From: Clostridia bacterium
Lineage (GTDB): Bacteria; Bacillota; Clostridia; Christensenellales; Aristaeellaceae
NCBI GenBank assembly: GCA_017937505.1
Contig: JAGBDL010000035.1
Coordinates: 1 to 55,624, forward strand
Reading direction: 5' to 3'
Length of the DNA: 55,624 bases
Positions 7,457 through 16,400 of the stretch are shown one piece after another. The first letter of the stretch is position 1, and every line of letters starts with the position of its first letter. Under the pieces are notes generated by a model. That model was not told where the DNA came from, ran no database searches, and saw nothing but the letters and a program-made list of their open reading frames with translations. The position numbers and the translations under genes are program-made.

Positions 7457-7936
7457 ATGATCTCCCGGGCAGCACAGATGATTGAAAAGCTCCTTGGCCA
7501 GCCGCCGCAGAAGCAGGAGCCGCCGCGCAGGCGCGCCGCGCCCAACACGACCATGAGCATGCGCGCGCTGACGGACCTGGGCGAGAGCATCGCGGCGAGC
7601 GTGCATGTGATTGAGGCGTCCCGGCGGCTGTATCTGTGCGTGGCGATGGAGCCCAAGCCCGACGCGCTGGCGGTGCAGATGGAAAAGGACAGGCGCATGG
7701 CGGCGGGGATGTTTGAGGTGGACAGGACGTGGAGCGCCGCCGAGGTCAACAAGCGCTGGGCGAAGGAGGCCGTGCTCACCGACGGGGACGGCCATCTGCT
7801 GCATGGCGCGATGAACGGCGCGCGCGGCATGACCGACGCCGGCGCGAGGGAGGTCTTCTTCGAGTTCAACGCGCTGGACATCTACCCCGAGAGGGTGTAT
7901 TTGAGCAACGGAAAGACCCGCGTGCGGGTGAAATAG
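7457..7936 (+). CDS. Conserved-looking hypothetical protein
   Basis: I do not recognise this 159-residue protein. It starts 6 bases after GGAGGAATT. The first 35 residues are basic and proline-rich (PPQKQEPPRRRAAP) with no signal peptide or membrane segment. The rest is a compact alpha/beta-like region with alternating hydrophobics (RLYLCVAMEP, EVFFEFNALDIYPERVYLSNGKTRVRVK). It is a single-gene unit between two oppositely oriented genes, ending at a strong hairpin terminator shared with glgA. The spacing and good start signal support real expression. No function is assigned. Confidence 0.75.
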   Translation: MISRAAQMIEKLLGQPPQKQEPPRRRAAPNTTMSMRALTDLGESIAASVHVIEASRRLYLCVAMEPKPDALAVQMEKDRRMAAGMFEVDRTWSAAEVNKRWAKEAVLTDGDGHLLHGAMNGARGMTDAGAREVFFEFNALDIYPERVYLSNGKTRVRVK

Positions 7937-7956
7937 AAAAACCTCATCAAAAGACA

Positions 7957-7993
7957 GCAGGCGCATGCTTTGAGCATCAAAGCATGCGCCTGC
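7957..7993. terminator. Shared terminator between convergent genes
   Basis: Perfect 17-bp stem (7957-7973 with 7977-7993) and a 3-base loop. It lies between the stop of the hypothetical gene and the stop of glgA, with short T-rich tracts outside. Confidence 0.8.
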
Positions 7994-8015
7994 TTCATCT
8001 TTGCGTTATTGCATT

Positions 8016-9833
8016 TCACTTGCTCGGCGTGAGCAGCTTGCGCGCCTCAAAGCCCTTGGACAGGTTGCCGGAGAGGCGGAGCTGCCCGGTGAGGAAGAGT
8101 TTGTCCGTGGTGACAAAGCCGCGGGCCATGGCCAGCAGGTTGTCAAAGCTGCACTCGATGAACGCCTCGGCGTCCGGACGCGGCTCGGGACAGACCTTCA
8201 GCTCGCCGTCGACAAATTCGACATAGAAGAAGCCGGAGCCGCGGCCCACGATCTCGATCTGGATCACGCGATGATAGTCCTTGCGCATATCGCCGGCATG
8301 CCTGTAGCGTCTGATGCGGTCGTTTTCCTCATAGCAGTGCTTGAGCTGATCGAACGCATCCTGGAAGGAGATGTACTCGCCCGCGCCGGTGCTGCCGCAG
8401 ATGTCGGTGTACATGGACTGATACTGCTGAGCGCTCTTATCCCAGGAGAAGTCCTTTTCCATGCAGCGCTTGCGCAGCTTGTCAAACATCTCCTCGTTGC
8501 TGAAGTAGAGCTTGACCGCCTCCTGAATGGCGAGGAGGAGATCCTTGGCGGTGTAATCCGCAAAGGCAAAGCCGTCGCCGATGCCGTCAAAGTCCTTGTA
8601 GGCGCGCACGGAGTCCTTCAGGCCGCCGGTCTCATGGACGATCGGCACGGTGCCGTAGCGCATGGCCATCATCTGGGACAGGCCGCACGGCTCAAAGCGG
8701 GAGGGCATGAGGTACATGTCCGCGCCGGCGAAGATCTTGCTGGCCATCGGCTCGTTGTAGTCGCTGGAGAAGCCGAGCTGGCCCGGCCAGTTCTGCTTCG
8801 CCCAGTTGAAATAGTCGATGTACTTCTGCTCGCCCTGGCCAAAGACGATGAGCTGCACGCCCATCTCCATCAGCTTCGGCAGAATCTGCTTGATGAGCTC
8901 GATGCCCTTCTGCTCCACCAGGCGCGCGACGCTCGCCAGCAGCGGCCATTCCGGCTCCTCGGACAGGCCGAACATGCGCTGGATCTCGCGCTTGCACAGC
9001 GCCTTGCCGGAGCGGTCGCGGGAAGAAAACTTGTAGGGAATCAGCGGATCGATGGCGGGGTCGTAGTGCACCACGTCGATGCCGTTGAGGATGCCGTAGA
9101 GCTTGTGATTGACCATGTCCACCACGCCCTGCAGGCCCATGCCGTAGGTGGGATGGTGCAATTCGCGCGCATAGGTCGGGGAGACGGTGGAGACCGCGTC
9201 CGCCATGAGCATGGCGCCCTTCATCAGGTTGATGTCCTTCCTGCCCTGGAACTCGTAGCCCAGGCCGCCGTCGTACCAGCCCCACGGCAGGCCGAAGGTG
9301 CCGGTCAGCTCGCTGCTGCCGAACTGGCCCTGATAGGCAATGTTGTGGATGGTATAGACGCTCTTGATCGGCTTGAGCTCGTCGCGCAGCACGGCGTCGT
9401 TCTTGAGGTAGATGATGGACAGCGCCGTCTCCCAGTCGTTGCAGTGCAGGATGTCCGGGATGAAGGTCAGCTGGCCGATCAGATCGATCACCGCGCGGGA
9501 GAAGAACGCGAAGCGCAGCGAATCGTCCCCATAGCCATACAGGCGCGGGCGATGGAAGAAGTGCTCATGCTCGATGAACCAGACGGTCACACCGCTGAGC
9601 TCCCCGCGGCAAAGCCCGTACTCAATCTGGCGATCGCCCAACCAGCAGGTGCACTTCTTGACGAACGTGATCTCGTCCTCAAAGCGGTCGCGGGTCATCT
9701 TGTAATACGGGACGATGATCTCGATGTTGTCGCCGGCTTGCTTGAGGGCCGGCGGCAGGGAGAACGCCACGTCCGCCAGGCCGCCGGATTTGCTGAAAGG
9801 CGCACATTCGCTGGTGACAAACAAAATGTTCAT
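8016..9833 (-). CDS. glgA: Glycogen synthase with C-terminal SCP2-like extension
   Basis: ADP-glucose-dependent glycogen synthase (GT5 family), which adds glucosyl units to alpha-1,4-glucan in the cytoplasm. The ADP-glucose binding motif K15-S-G-G-L-A-D-V and the C-terminal PSRFEPCGLSQMMAMRYGTVP motif are present. At 605 residues it is about 120 longer than typical GlgA. The extra C-terminal part (about 500-605, with FYVEFVDGELKV and LFLTGQLRLSGNLSKG) resembles the SCP2 sterol-carrier fold. The start at 9833 follows AAAGGAG. No other glycogen genes are near. It has its own promoter about 170 bases upstream. Confidence 0.92.
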   Translation of the reverse strand: MNILFVTSECAPFSKSGGLADVAFSLPPALKQAGDNIEIIVPYYKMTRDRFEDEITFVKKCTCWLGDRQIEYGLCRGELSGVTVWFIEHEHFFHRPRLYGYGDDSLRFAFFSRAVIDLIGQLTFIPDILHCNDWETALSIIYLKNDAVLRDELKPIKSVYTIHNIAYQGQFGSSELTGTFGLPWGWYDGGLGYEFQGRKDINLMKGAMLMADAVSTVSPTYARELHHPTYGMGLQGVVDMVNHKLYGILNGIDVVHYDPAIDPLIPYKFSSRDRSGKALCKREIQRMFGLSEEPEWPLLASVARLVEQKGIELIKQILPKLMEMGVQLIVFGQGEQKYIDYFNWAKQNWPGQLGFSSDYNEPMASKIFAGADMYLMPSRFEPCGLSQMMAMRYGTVPIVHETGGLKDSVRAYKDFDGIGDGFAFADYTAKDLLLAIQEAVKLYFSNEEMFDKLRKRCMEKDFSWDKSAQQYQSMYTDICGSTGAGEYISFQDAFDQLKHCYEENDRIRRYRHAGDMRKDYHRVIQIEIVGRGSGFFYVEFVDGELKVCPEPRPDAEAFIECSFDNLLAMARGFVTTDKLFLTGQLRLSGNLSKGFEARKLLTPSK

Positions 9834-10005
9834 GGGAAGGTCTCCTTTCGTAGTGGGGATGCATTCAAAGCCAAACTGAACCTGTTTACCGGTCATCTGT
9901 TTTGCGCGGATTCGATCATGGTCTTCCTCAGGCACGCGCCCAGCGCGTCTCCATGGGGGATCAGGTATGCCAAAGGGAACTTCCTGTGCAGAAGTTCCTG
10001 TCAAT

Positions 10006-10034
10006 ATTTTATGGGGATTCGATAAAAAAGTCAA
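10006..10034 (-). promoter_or_regulatory. Promoter of glgA
   Basis: On the minus strand TTGACT (10029-10034), a 17-bp spacer and TAAAAT (10006-10011). The transcript would begin near 9999 and open with a hairpin GGAACTTC/GAAGTTCC (9976-9998), leaving a leader of about 165 bases in which no known riboswitch was recognised. Confidence 0.65.
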
Positions 10035-10152
10035 CGATTCCGAACAAAAAGAAGCCGGTCAGACGGCAAAAGTTTTGCGTCCCTGCAAACGCGGCAAGCG
10101 CAAACACCCCGCCGGCGCTGCAAAGAGACCGACACACCGCGTCAATTGTCTG

Positions 10153-10181
10153 TTGCAATTGCGCGCGTTTTGCTGCATAAT
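10153..10181 (+). promoter_or_regulatory. Promoter of the CmpB-like gene
   Basis: TTGCAA (10153-10158), 17-bp spacer, CATAAT (10176-10181), 58 bases before the start codon at 10240. Confidence 0.55.
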
Positions 10182-10239
10182 GACGGAAAAGGGAACAGGG
10201 CATTTCTGCCAGAGAACCCGCCGGACGGAAAGGGAGAAC

Positions 10240-11031
10240 ATGATGCACATCGAGATTGAAAATACCATACTGCTGTTTTTTGCCTGTGCGTTTCTGGGCT
10301 GGTGCATGGAGGTGGTCTGCCAGCTGGTGCAGCTGCGCCGCTTCATCAACCGCGGCTTTCTGCTCGGCCCCTACTGCCCGATCTATGGCTTCGGCGCGGT
10401 GCTCATCTGCCATCTGCTCTCGCGGTTTTCGGGCGATCCTCTGGCGGTCTTTGCGCTGGCGCTGGTCGTCTGCGGCACGCTGGAGTACATCACCAGCTAT
10501 GCCATGGAAAAGCTGTTCCATGCGCGCTGGTGGGATTACAGCCAGAAGCCGTTCAACCTCAATGGCCGCGTCTGTGCCGGCACGCTCATCCCGTTCGGCC
10601 TGATGGGCCTGATGCTCGTCTACTGGATCAAGCCGTTCTTTTTCGGCGTGTTCGGCGCCATGCACGCACAGGTGCGAAGCGTGCTGTGCGCCGTGCTGTG
10701 CGGCATGCTGCTGGTCGACCTGGTCATCTCCACGAGCGTCCTTGGCAAGATCCGCTCCGTCGCCAACCTCTATCACGCCGACAACACGGAGGCCATCACG
10801 CAGGCTGTGCGCGAAAAGCTGTTCGAGCAGGGCAGGCTGGTGCGCCGCACGCTGCGCGCGTTCCCGTATGCCCGGCTGTACAGCAACCAGCTGCTGGCCA
10901 GCATGAAGGCTGAGCGACTGCGCCTGAAGGCGGAAGCCAGACAAAGAGCGCTGGAACTGCGTCAGGAGATCAACAGCCGCGAGGACGCGCTGCGCCAGGA
11001 GCTCAGGCGGATCAAGGCCAGCCGGAAATAA
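10240..11031 (+). CDS. CmpB-type putative ABC transporter permease
   Basis: A 263-residue membrane protein of the family named putative ABC transporter permease (CmpB, PF06541). The diagnostic opening is visible: FFACAFLGWCMEVVCQ, then NRGFLLGPYCPIYGFGA and the WWDYSQKPFNLNGRVC block. Four to six hydrophobic segments cover residues about 6-160; the last 80 residues are a charged, probably coiled-coil tail (KAEARQRALELRQEINSRED). The start at 10240 follows AAAGGGAGAAC; the next codon is also ATG. It is a single gene with a promoter and terminator of its own, and no ATPase partner lies beside it, so the transporter label is only a family name. Confidence 0.83.
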   Translation: MMHIEIENTILLFFACAFLGWCMEVVCQLVQLRRFINRGFLLGPYCPIYGFGAVLICHLLSRFSGDPLAVFALALVVCGTLEYITSYAMEKLFHARWWDYSQKPFNLNGRVCAGTLIPFGLMGLMLVYWIKPFFFGVFGAMHAQVRSVLCAVLCGMLLVDLVISTSVLGKIRSVANLYHADNTEAITQAVREKLFEQGRLVRRTLRAFPYARLYSNQLLASMKAERLRLKAEARQRALELRQEINSREDALRQELRRIKASRK

Positions 11032-11034
11032 AAA

Positions 11035-11051
11035 AGCGGGCCGTGCCCGCT
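11035..11051 (-). terminator. Terminator of the acyltransferase gene
   Basis: AGCGGGC/GCCCGCT stem with a 3-base loop; on the minus strand it is followed by TTTTTT. It overlaps the end of the opposing gene by position only. Confidence 0.6.
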
Positions 11052-11136
11052 CCCACTTCCGAACTGCTTTACAAAATGAAGCTGCTCGGTGCTCGCTGCA
11101 CGATTTTTCACGCAATTTCCTATATGGTAAGAAAAC

Positions 11137-11170
11137 GCTGCGGGAAGTGTGCTTGCCCGCAGCTCTTTTT
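11137..11170 (+). terminator. Terminator of the CmpB-like gene
   Basis: GCTGCGGG (11137-11144) pairs with CCCGCAGC (11156-11163), followed by TCTTTTT. Confidence 0.75.
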
Positions 11171-11171
11171 G

Positions 11172-12314
11172 TTATTTTCTGCCGCCCCGCAGCAAGCGCG
11201 GCCCGTATTTCCGAAGAATATCCCTGATCCTGTCCGTCACAAACGCGACGCCCAGGGAGAAGAAGATGCCCGCCAGCAGGTACAGCACGTTAAACTCGCT
11301 GCGCCCGCCCGGCGCGTAGTTGTAATGATAGACGGTTCGGAAGGTTTTGACCGAAAAGTCCGCCGCGCCCAGGCCCAGCGCATTGAGCATCAGGAACACG
11401 CTGTTGAGCGCGAAGAAGCCCATGAAATGGTGCATCATGATGTCAAACGTGTGGCGGCTGGCGTACAGCGCCAGGCGGCTCTTGTCCACATACGGCGCAA
11501 GCAGGCGCGCCACGCGCAGAAAGAACGCGATGGCCAGCGCGCCGCCGAAGTACACCCCAAACGCTCCGCAGGCAAAATAGGTGCAGGAGGAGAGCAGGTA
11601 CGCCAGGTTTTCATAGCGCACGCACAGCAGCGCGCGCAGGATGACGATGCCGATGAGATACGGCGCGGTAGGCAGCGTGTCGTGGCGCTCCAGCCTTCTG
11701 CGGTAGAGCTGGCCGCCGGCATAGCCCGGCAGCAGAATCAGCGTGCGGCACAGAAACAGCGGCAGCATATTCTGGCGACCCGCATGGCACAGCTCCACGG
11801 CGGCGCTGCCCAGCAGCAGGCAGAGGATAAACGTCACCGCCTCATTGTCCCGCCAGCACGCCTTTGCCGCGCGGCGGATGAGGCTGTAGATCACCTGCGT
11901 CAGAAACAGCGGGAAGATGAACCACGAGCCGAGGTTCCAGGCGAAGTGTTCGCCGTCGACGATGGGCGCGAGCAGCAGCGTGTATGGGCTCAGCGGCGCA
12001 CCGATCTCAAACCCGCCGAAGCGGCGAAGCAGCGCCGCGCCCACGCCGTAGACGGCGTTCCAGGCATACAGCGGCACGAGTAGCCGTTTGGCCCGCGCGG
12101 CGAGATCGGCCAGCACGCCGCCATGAAACCGGAAGAAATACCCGGCGCCAAAGGCAAAGAGCATCAGATGGAAGGAATAATACCGGAACAGGTCGCCCAT
12201 GGAGAACATGTCGTCAAGCGTCGTGTGTCCATCCACAACCATCACGATGGCGATCAGGTACAGCGCGCGCAGGACCATGTTTTCTCCCTCGCGGGAAGGA
12301 AGACGATTTGTCAT
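11172..12314 (-). CDS. Membrane acyltransferase family protein
   Basis: A 380-residue integral membrane protein of the acyltransferase-3 type. The opening segment LYLIAIVMVVDGH carries the family's early histidine, and about ten hydrophobic segments follow, such as YYSFHLMLFAFGAGYFFRF and SWFIFPLFLTQVIYSLI. Such proteins O-acylate surface polysaccharides or other extracellular substrates. The start at 12314 follows GAGGTGAG; an ATG at 12278 with GAGGGAG in front is a real alternative that would begin at the first membrane segment. It is a single-gene unit, so its substrate cannot be guessed from context. The 290 bases before it, up to the next gene, are AT-rich and hold no gene. Confidence 0.78.
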   Translation of the reverse strand: MTNRLPSREGENMVLRALYLIAIVMVVDGHTTLDDMFSMGDLFRYYSFHLMLFAFGAGYFFRFHGGVLADLAARAKRLLVPLYAWNAVYGVGAALLRRFGGFEIGAPLSPYTLLLAPIVDGEHFAWNLGSWFIFPLFLTQVIYSLIRRAAKACWRDNEAVTFILCLLLGSAAVELCHAGRQNMLPLFLCRTLILLPGYAGGQLYRRRLERHDTLPTAPYLIGIVILRALLCVRYENLAYLLSSCTYFACGAFGVYFGGALAIAFFLRVARLLAPYVDKSRLALYASRHTFDIMMHHFMGFFALNSVFLMLNALGLGAADFSVKTFRTVYHYNYAPGGRSEFNVLYLLAGIFFSLGVAFVTDRIRDILRKYGPRLLRGGRK

Positions 12315-12604
12315 GACTCACCTCGTCAGCGTTTAAAACAGCGTATGCAATGATTCCCTTGCATCGCGCGCCGCCGCCCTTTTTGGCGCCGGTCAGCGCG
12401 TAAAATTACATGCAATACCCTTAAAAAAACAAGCGATTGTTGAAAAATTTCTGAAAAAAAAACGTCAGAAAAATGAAAGAATAGTGTTGAAATTGATAAA
12501 ATACATCGCTTTTGTCAGTAGACGTTCCGAAAATCAACCGTATACTTAAAGTAACAGGCTGAATTTAGCCAAATCTGCAAACAGCTGGGTGGGGAGGTGT
12601 CAAT

Positions 12605-12895
12605 ATGGTCAAGTTTGGTGAGCGTCTCAAAGCTGCACGCACAGCCAAACATATGAGCCAACAAGCCCTGGCGGATGTGATTGGAAAAAGCCTCAACACC
12701 GTCGGACTCTATGAGCGCGGTCTCAGGCAGCCGAGCCTTGAAACACTGTGCCTGCTGGCAGAAACGCTGGATGTTTCCTGTGATTATCTGCTTGCACGAA
12801 CGGAAGCGAAGAAGACGGCGAAGATGTCGGAAGCCGCAGATGAAAATCTGGCGATGCGTGTCTCCCGGATCGAGACCCATCTGGGTCTGGATTGA
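12605..12895 (+). CDS. Xre family helix-turn-helix regulator
   Basis: A 96-residue DNA-binding protein with a Cro/C1-type domain over residues 3-67: FGERLKAARTAKHMSQQALA, then NTVGLYERGLRQPSLETL and LAETLDVSCDYLL. The C-terminal tail (KMSEAADENLAMRVSRIETH) may be a short coiled coil for dimerisation. GGGGAGGTG precedes the start. It stands alone, with an AT-rich leader containing a TATACT box (12541-12546) but no convincing -35. Target genes are unknown. Small single-domain regulators like this are common in Clostridia and need not signal a prophage. Confidence 0.85.
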   Translation: MVKFGERLKAARTAKHMSQQALADVIGKSLNTVGLYERGLRQPSLETLCLLAETLDVSCDYLLARTEAKKTAKMSEAADENLAMRVSRIETHLGLD

Positions 12896-12920
12896 CGGCG
12901 CGCGTGCATAACTTGATCAG

Positions 12921-12947
12921 AAAAAGCGTCGGTCTGCGGCGCTTTTT
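12921..12947. terminator. Bidirectional terminator
   Basis: AAAAAGCG (12921-12928) pairs with CGCTTTTT (12940-12947), with further pairing inside. It has A and T tracts on both sides and lies between two convergent genes. Confidence 0.75.
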
Positions 12948-12966
12948 TCTTTCGCTGATCGCCCGG

Positions 12967-13977
12967 CTACACCTGCTCGTCCGGGCGTGTGCCCTTCTTG
13001 ACCACGGCGTCCTCCATGTTCAGCCGGTGATGGCGCTTGCGCGGCGGCGTGAGCTGATAGAGGCGGTAGCGCTCGCGCACGTCGGCAATCTCCGTTTCGC
13101 TGGCGGCATAGGCGCGCTGGTGCATGATCAGCGTGCCGCTCTGCGCGCGCTTGAAGTGCATCTGCCCAAGGGCCATGCCGTGCGCGGGGCAGCGGGAAAG
13201 CGCCATGTATTTTTCCCGTCCGCTGTCAAACCAGGGCGTGTCAAACGCCGTGCGCCGTCCGCAGCGGGGGCAGGCGATGTTCATGAGCCGCTCGTCCGCC
13301 AGCGCGTCGGTCTGATAGACGTATCTGGTGGGCAGGGAGAGCAGGACGCTCGAGGCGATGCGCGCTTCCTTTTCAAGCGTCGCGTGCAGCTGCGCGCGCC
13401 TGTCCTCCGGCAGGGCCGCGGCGGCCCCGTCGATGGAGGAAAGCAGCGCGGCGGTGCACTGCGCGTCATAGACCGCCCGATGCGCCGGCACCTCGAGGAC
13501 GATATTCTGGTGCTCCATCGCGGCATGCAGGTTCATCTGCTGCGCCAGAGAGCCCAGGCACGCGATGCCGAACACCAGCTGCGCGTCAATCGGCGGCTCA
13601 AAGGGCATGGGGCACTGATGGAAGGCGGCGTTGCGCCGCAGCACGGGGAAGTCGTCCCGGCCCCAGGTCACCAGCTGCGCGTCATCGCCGCACCAGTGCA
13701 CAAAGTCGGCAAACACGTCGGCAAACGCGCCGCCGGAGGCGAGCTCCTCCTCGGTCATGCCGGTGACCTTTTTGATGTGCTTGTCCAGGCGCTTGTAGAG
13801 CCTGGGCTGAATCAGCCGGGAGAAGGTATCCACGACATGATAGTCCCTGTCCACGCGGCACGCGCCGATCTCGATGATCTCGTGCGGCATGCGGTGGTTC
13901 GGGTTATAGCTGCTCTGGTTCCATTCCAGATCAAAGACGATGAGATGGCGGCACGCGCCGCTTGCAAGAGAAAACAT
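12967..13977 (-). CDS. DEDDh 3'-5' exonuclease domain protein
   Basis: A 336-residue protein whose first 190 residues form a DnaQ/RNase T-type exonuclease. The acidic pair is in VFDLEWNQ, the third acidic position lies near WGRDDFPVLRRN, and the final H-x4-D is HRAVYDA, which makes it the DEDDh class. The C-terminal part adds a zinc-ribbon-like CPRCG knuckle with a later cysteine (SRCPAHG). It probably trims RNA or DNA 3' ends. AGGATGTG precedes the start. It is divergent from the serine dehydratase operon and ends at a bidirectional terminator. Confidence 0.84.
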   Translation of the reverse strand: MFSLASGACRHLIVFDLEWNQSSYNPNHRMPHEIIEIGACRVDRDYHVVDTFSRLIQPRLYKRLDKHIKKVTGMTEEELASGGAFADVFADFVHWCGDDAQLVTWGRDDFPVLRRNAAFHQCPMPFEPPIDAQLVFGIACLGSLAQQMNLHAAMEHQNIVLEVPAHRAVYDAQCTAALLSSIDGAAAALPEDRRAQLHATLEKEARIASSVLLSLPTRYVYQTDALADERLMNIACPRCGRRTAFDTPWFDSGREKYMALSRCPAHGMALGQMHFKRAQSGTLIMHQRAYAASETEIADVRERYRLYQLTPPRKRHHRLNMEDAVVKKGTRPDEQV

Positions 13978-14052
13978 GGTTCACATCCTGTCAAGAATTC
14001 CTGTGCATCCTATTGTAACGCAACACGGCGCTTTTTCATAGAGGGGAAATCC

Positions 14053-14081
14053 TTGAATCCGGCATCGATTTCTGCTATCAT
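14053..14081 (+). promoter_or_regulatory. Promoter of the serine dehydratase operon
   Basis: TTGAAT (14053-14058), 17-bp spacer, TATCAT (14076-14081), 36 bases upstream of sdaAB. Confidence 0.62.
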
Positions 14082-14116
14082 CTTTGTCGTACAGAACGCA
14101 CAGAGGGGAATGCTTC

Positions 14117-14788
14117 ATGAACCTGTTTGATATTCTGGGGCCGGTGATGGTCGGCCCCAGCTCCTCGCACACGGCGGGCGCGGTGCGCATCGGCCGCATG
14201 GCGCGCAGGCTGCTGGGCGAGGGCACGCCGCAGACGGTGAAAATCGCGCTCTCCGGCTCCTTCGCCGCGACGGGCCAGGGCCACGGCACGGACCGCGCGC
14301 TGGTCGCGGGCCTGCTGGGCATGCAGACGGACGACGAGCGGATTCCGGACAGCTTTGAAGCCGCGCAGGAGGCGGGGATGGCCTTCGCGTTTTCGCGCGT
14401 GAACCTGAGCGGCGAGCACCCCAACACGGCAAAGCTCGAGCTGACGGGCAGGAGCGGCAAGGCGCTGTCGATGACCGCATCGTCCCTGGGCGGCGGGCGC
14501 ATCATGGTGGTGGAGATGAACGGCCTGCGCGTGAGCTTCTCGGGCGATCTGCCCACGCTCATCGTGCAGAACCGCGACCAGCCGGGTCACGTTCGCGACG
14601 TATCGGGCGTGCTGGCGGACGACGGCGTCAACATCGCGACGCTGCACCTGTATCGCGACTATCCCGGCGGCAGCGCCGTCATGATCATCGAAACGGACAA
14701 GGTCGTGCCCGAGGAGAGCCTGGACACGCTGCGGGCCATCCGAGGCATCACCGGCGTAACGTTTGTGTCCGCGGAAAAGGAGGGATGA
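14117..14788 (+). CDS. sdaAB: L-serine dehydratase, iron-sulfur-dependent, beta subunit
   Basis: The beta subunit of the oxygen-sensitive serine dehydratase that converts L-serine to pyruvate and ammonia. The opening FDILGPVMVGPSSSHTAGA is diagnostic, and the C-terminal 75 residues are an ACT domain (LIVQNRDQPGHVRDVSGVLA) that probably binds serine. At 223 residues it has normal length. The start at 14117 follows AGGGGAA; an in-frame ATG at 14084 lies only a few bases after the -10. Its stop overlaps the start of the alpha subunit (ATGA), so the subunits are made together. Confidence 0.95.
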   Translation: MNLFDILGPVMVGPSSSHTAGAVRIGRMARRLLGEGTPQTVKIALSGSFAATGQGHGTDRALVAGLLGMQTDDERIPDSFEAAQEAGMAFAFSRVNLSGEHPNTAKLELTGRSGKALSMTASSLGGGRIMVVEMNGLRVSFSGDLPTLIVQNRDQPGHVRDVSGVLADDGVNIATLHLYRDYPGGSAVMIIETDKVVPEESLDTLRAIRGITGVTFVSAEKEG

Positions 14789-15660
14789 GCATGGCGATTG
14801 AATCCCTTGCGGTCCTGACGGAGGCCGGAAAGCATGAAGATCTCTTTGACGTGATCGTGCGCAGCGACTGCGTGGAGCGCGGCGTCACGCCCGACGAATC
14901 CATCGCCCAGATGACCGCGCTCTACGGCGCCATCCGCCGCGCCCAAGCGGGCTATGATCCCGCGCTGCGCTCGCGCAGCGGCATGGTCGGCGGCGACGGC
15001 GCGAGAATGCGCGCCTACGCATCGTCCGGCAAGACCATCTGCGGCGAGTACATCGGCACCGTGCTGGCGCAGGCGCTGGAGATGGGCGAGAGCAACGCGT
15101 GCATGAAGTGCATCGTCGCCGCGCCGACGGCCGGCAGCTGCGGCGTGCTTCCGGCGGTGCTGCTGCCCTACCAGGAGCGGGAGGGCCTTGACGACGCGGC
15201 CATGGTGCGCGCCCTGTATGTGGCGGGCGCCATTGGCCAGGTGATCGCGCAGAAGGCGTCCATTGCGGGCGCAGCGGGCGGCTGTCAGGCGGAGATCGGC
15301 ACGGCCAGCGCGATGGGCGCGGCGGCGCTGTGCTATCTGGCCGGCGGCAGCGCGGAGGCGGTGTGCCACGCGGCGGCGATGGCAATCAAGAGCCTGCTGG
15401 GCCTGGTGTGCGACCCGGTCGCGGGGCTGGTGGAGGTGCCGTGCGTCAAGCGCAACGCCGCCGGCGCGATGATCGCCATGTCCAGCGCGGACCTGGCGCT
15501 GGCGAGCATTCGCTCCGCCGTGCCGCCGGACGAGGTGGTGGACGCCATGCGCGAGGTCGGCGACAGGATGGACGTCTCCCTGCGCGAGACGGGCCTGGGC
15601 GGTGTGGCGGCCACGCCGTTTGGCCAGGCCGTCAGCGAGAAAATGAATACCATGATCTGA
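14785..15660 (+). CDS. sdaAA: L-serine dehydratase, iron-sulfur-dependent, alpha subunit
   Basis: The 291-residue catalytic subunit that holds the 4Fe-4S cluster. Cluster cysteines are in CMKCIVAAPTAGSCGVLP and in LVCDPVAGLVEVPCVKRN. The SGKTICGEY stretch and the glycine-rich ASIAGAAGGCQAEIG segment match the family. Translation is coupled to the beta subunit by a 4-base overlap. Together they let the cell use serine as a carbon and nitrogen source under anaerobic conditions. A PHP phosphoesterase gene follows 19 bases later and is probably in the same transcript. Confidence 0.95.
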   Translation: MSMAIESLAVLTEAGKHEDLFDVIVRSDCVERGVTPDESIAQMTALYGAIRRAQAGYDPALRSRSGMVGGDGARMRAYASSGKTICGEYIGTVLAQALEMGESNACMKCIVAAPTAGSCGVLPAVLLPYQEREGLDDAAMVRALYVAGAIGQVIAQKASIAGAAGGCQAEIGTASAMGAAALCYLAGGSAEAVCHAAAMAIKSLLGLVCDPVAGLVEVPCVKRNAAGAMIAMSSADLALASIRSAVPPDEVVDAMREVGDRMDVSLRETGLGGVAATPFGQAVSEKMNTMI

Positions 15661-15679
15661 AGAAAGACAGGCGAACAAA

Positions 15680-16396
15680 ATGATCAGGCTGATTGCGGAC
15701 CTTCACACGCACACGCTGGCCAGCGGCCACGCGTACGGCACCATTCGCGAAAACGCGCAGGCGGCTGCGGAGAGGGGCCTGCGGATTCTGGGCATCACGG
15801 AGCATGGCCCGGGCATTCCCGGCACCTGCGACCCGATTTACTTCAACAACCTGCGCGCCGTCCCCCGGGAGCTCTTCGGCGTGCGCGTGCTGCACGGCAG
15901 CGAGGTCAACGTGCTCGAGGGCGGCAAGCTCTCCCTGCCCGAGCGCAATATCGATCATCTGGATTACATCTCGGCGGGCATCCACATCCAGTGCTACAAA
16001 AACGAGGGTGCGGCGGGCAACACAAAAAACGTGATCGGCTGCATGGAGAAGAGCAGAAAGCTGCGCTTCATCACCCATCCGGACGACAGCCGCACGCCGC
16101 TTGATTACGAGGAGCTGTGCAAGGGCGCCCGGGACAACCATGTGGCGCTGGAGGTCAACAACAGCTCGCTGGTGGAGCCGGTCTTCCGGCTCAACAGCCG
16201 CGAGAACTACGCGGTCATGCTCGAGTGCTGCGAGAAGTACGGCGTGCCGGTGGTCGTCGATTCCGACGCGCACGATCCCAGCGCGGTAGGCCGGGTGGAT
16301 CTGGCGCTGGAGATGCTCAAGGCCTATGGCTTTGACGAGCGCCTCGTGCTTAACACCGATGAGAAGCGGCTGCTTGATTTTCTGCTGGTGAAATAA
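15680..16396 (+). CDS. PHP domain phosphoesterase (YcdX-like)
   Basis: A 238-residue PHP-superfamily metal-dependent phosphatase. Metal-binding motifs run in the usual order: ADLHTHT near the start, GITEHGP, GSEVNV, FITHPDD, and DSDAHD near the end. Length and motif order fit the YcdX group of single-domain phosphatases rather than the longer histidinol phosphatase or DNA polymerase PHP domains. The gene starts 19 bases after sdaAA and is likely cotranscribed, although no functional link to serine is obvious. It ends just before the hairpin that serves the opposing toxin mRNA. Confidence 0.86.
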   Translation: MIRLIADLHTHTLASGHAYGTIRENAQAAAERGLRILGITEHGPGIPGTCDPIYFNNLRAVPRELFGVRVLHGSEVNVLEGGKLSLPERNIDHLDYISAGIHIQCYKNEGAAGNTKNVIGCMEKSRKLRFITHPDDSRTPLDYEELCKGARDNHVALEVNNSSLVEPVFRLNSRENYAVMLECCEKYGVPVVVDSDAHDPSAVGRVDLALEMLKAYGFDERLVLNTDEKRLLDFLLVK

Positions 16397-16400
16397 AAGA

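Noticed and set aside
8001..10025. A 674-residue plus-strand frame
   Set aside because: It is antisense to glgA, rich in Ala, Val, His and Asp as expected of a shadow frame in GC-rich DNA, and has no ribosome site.
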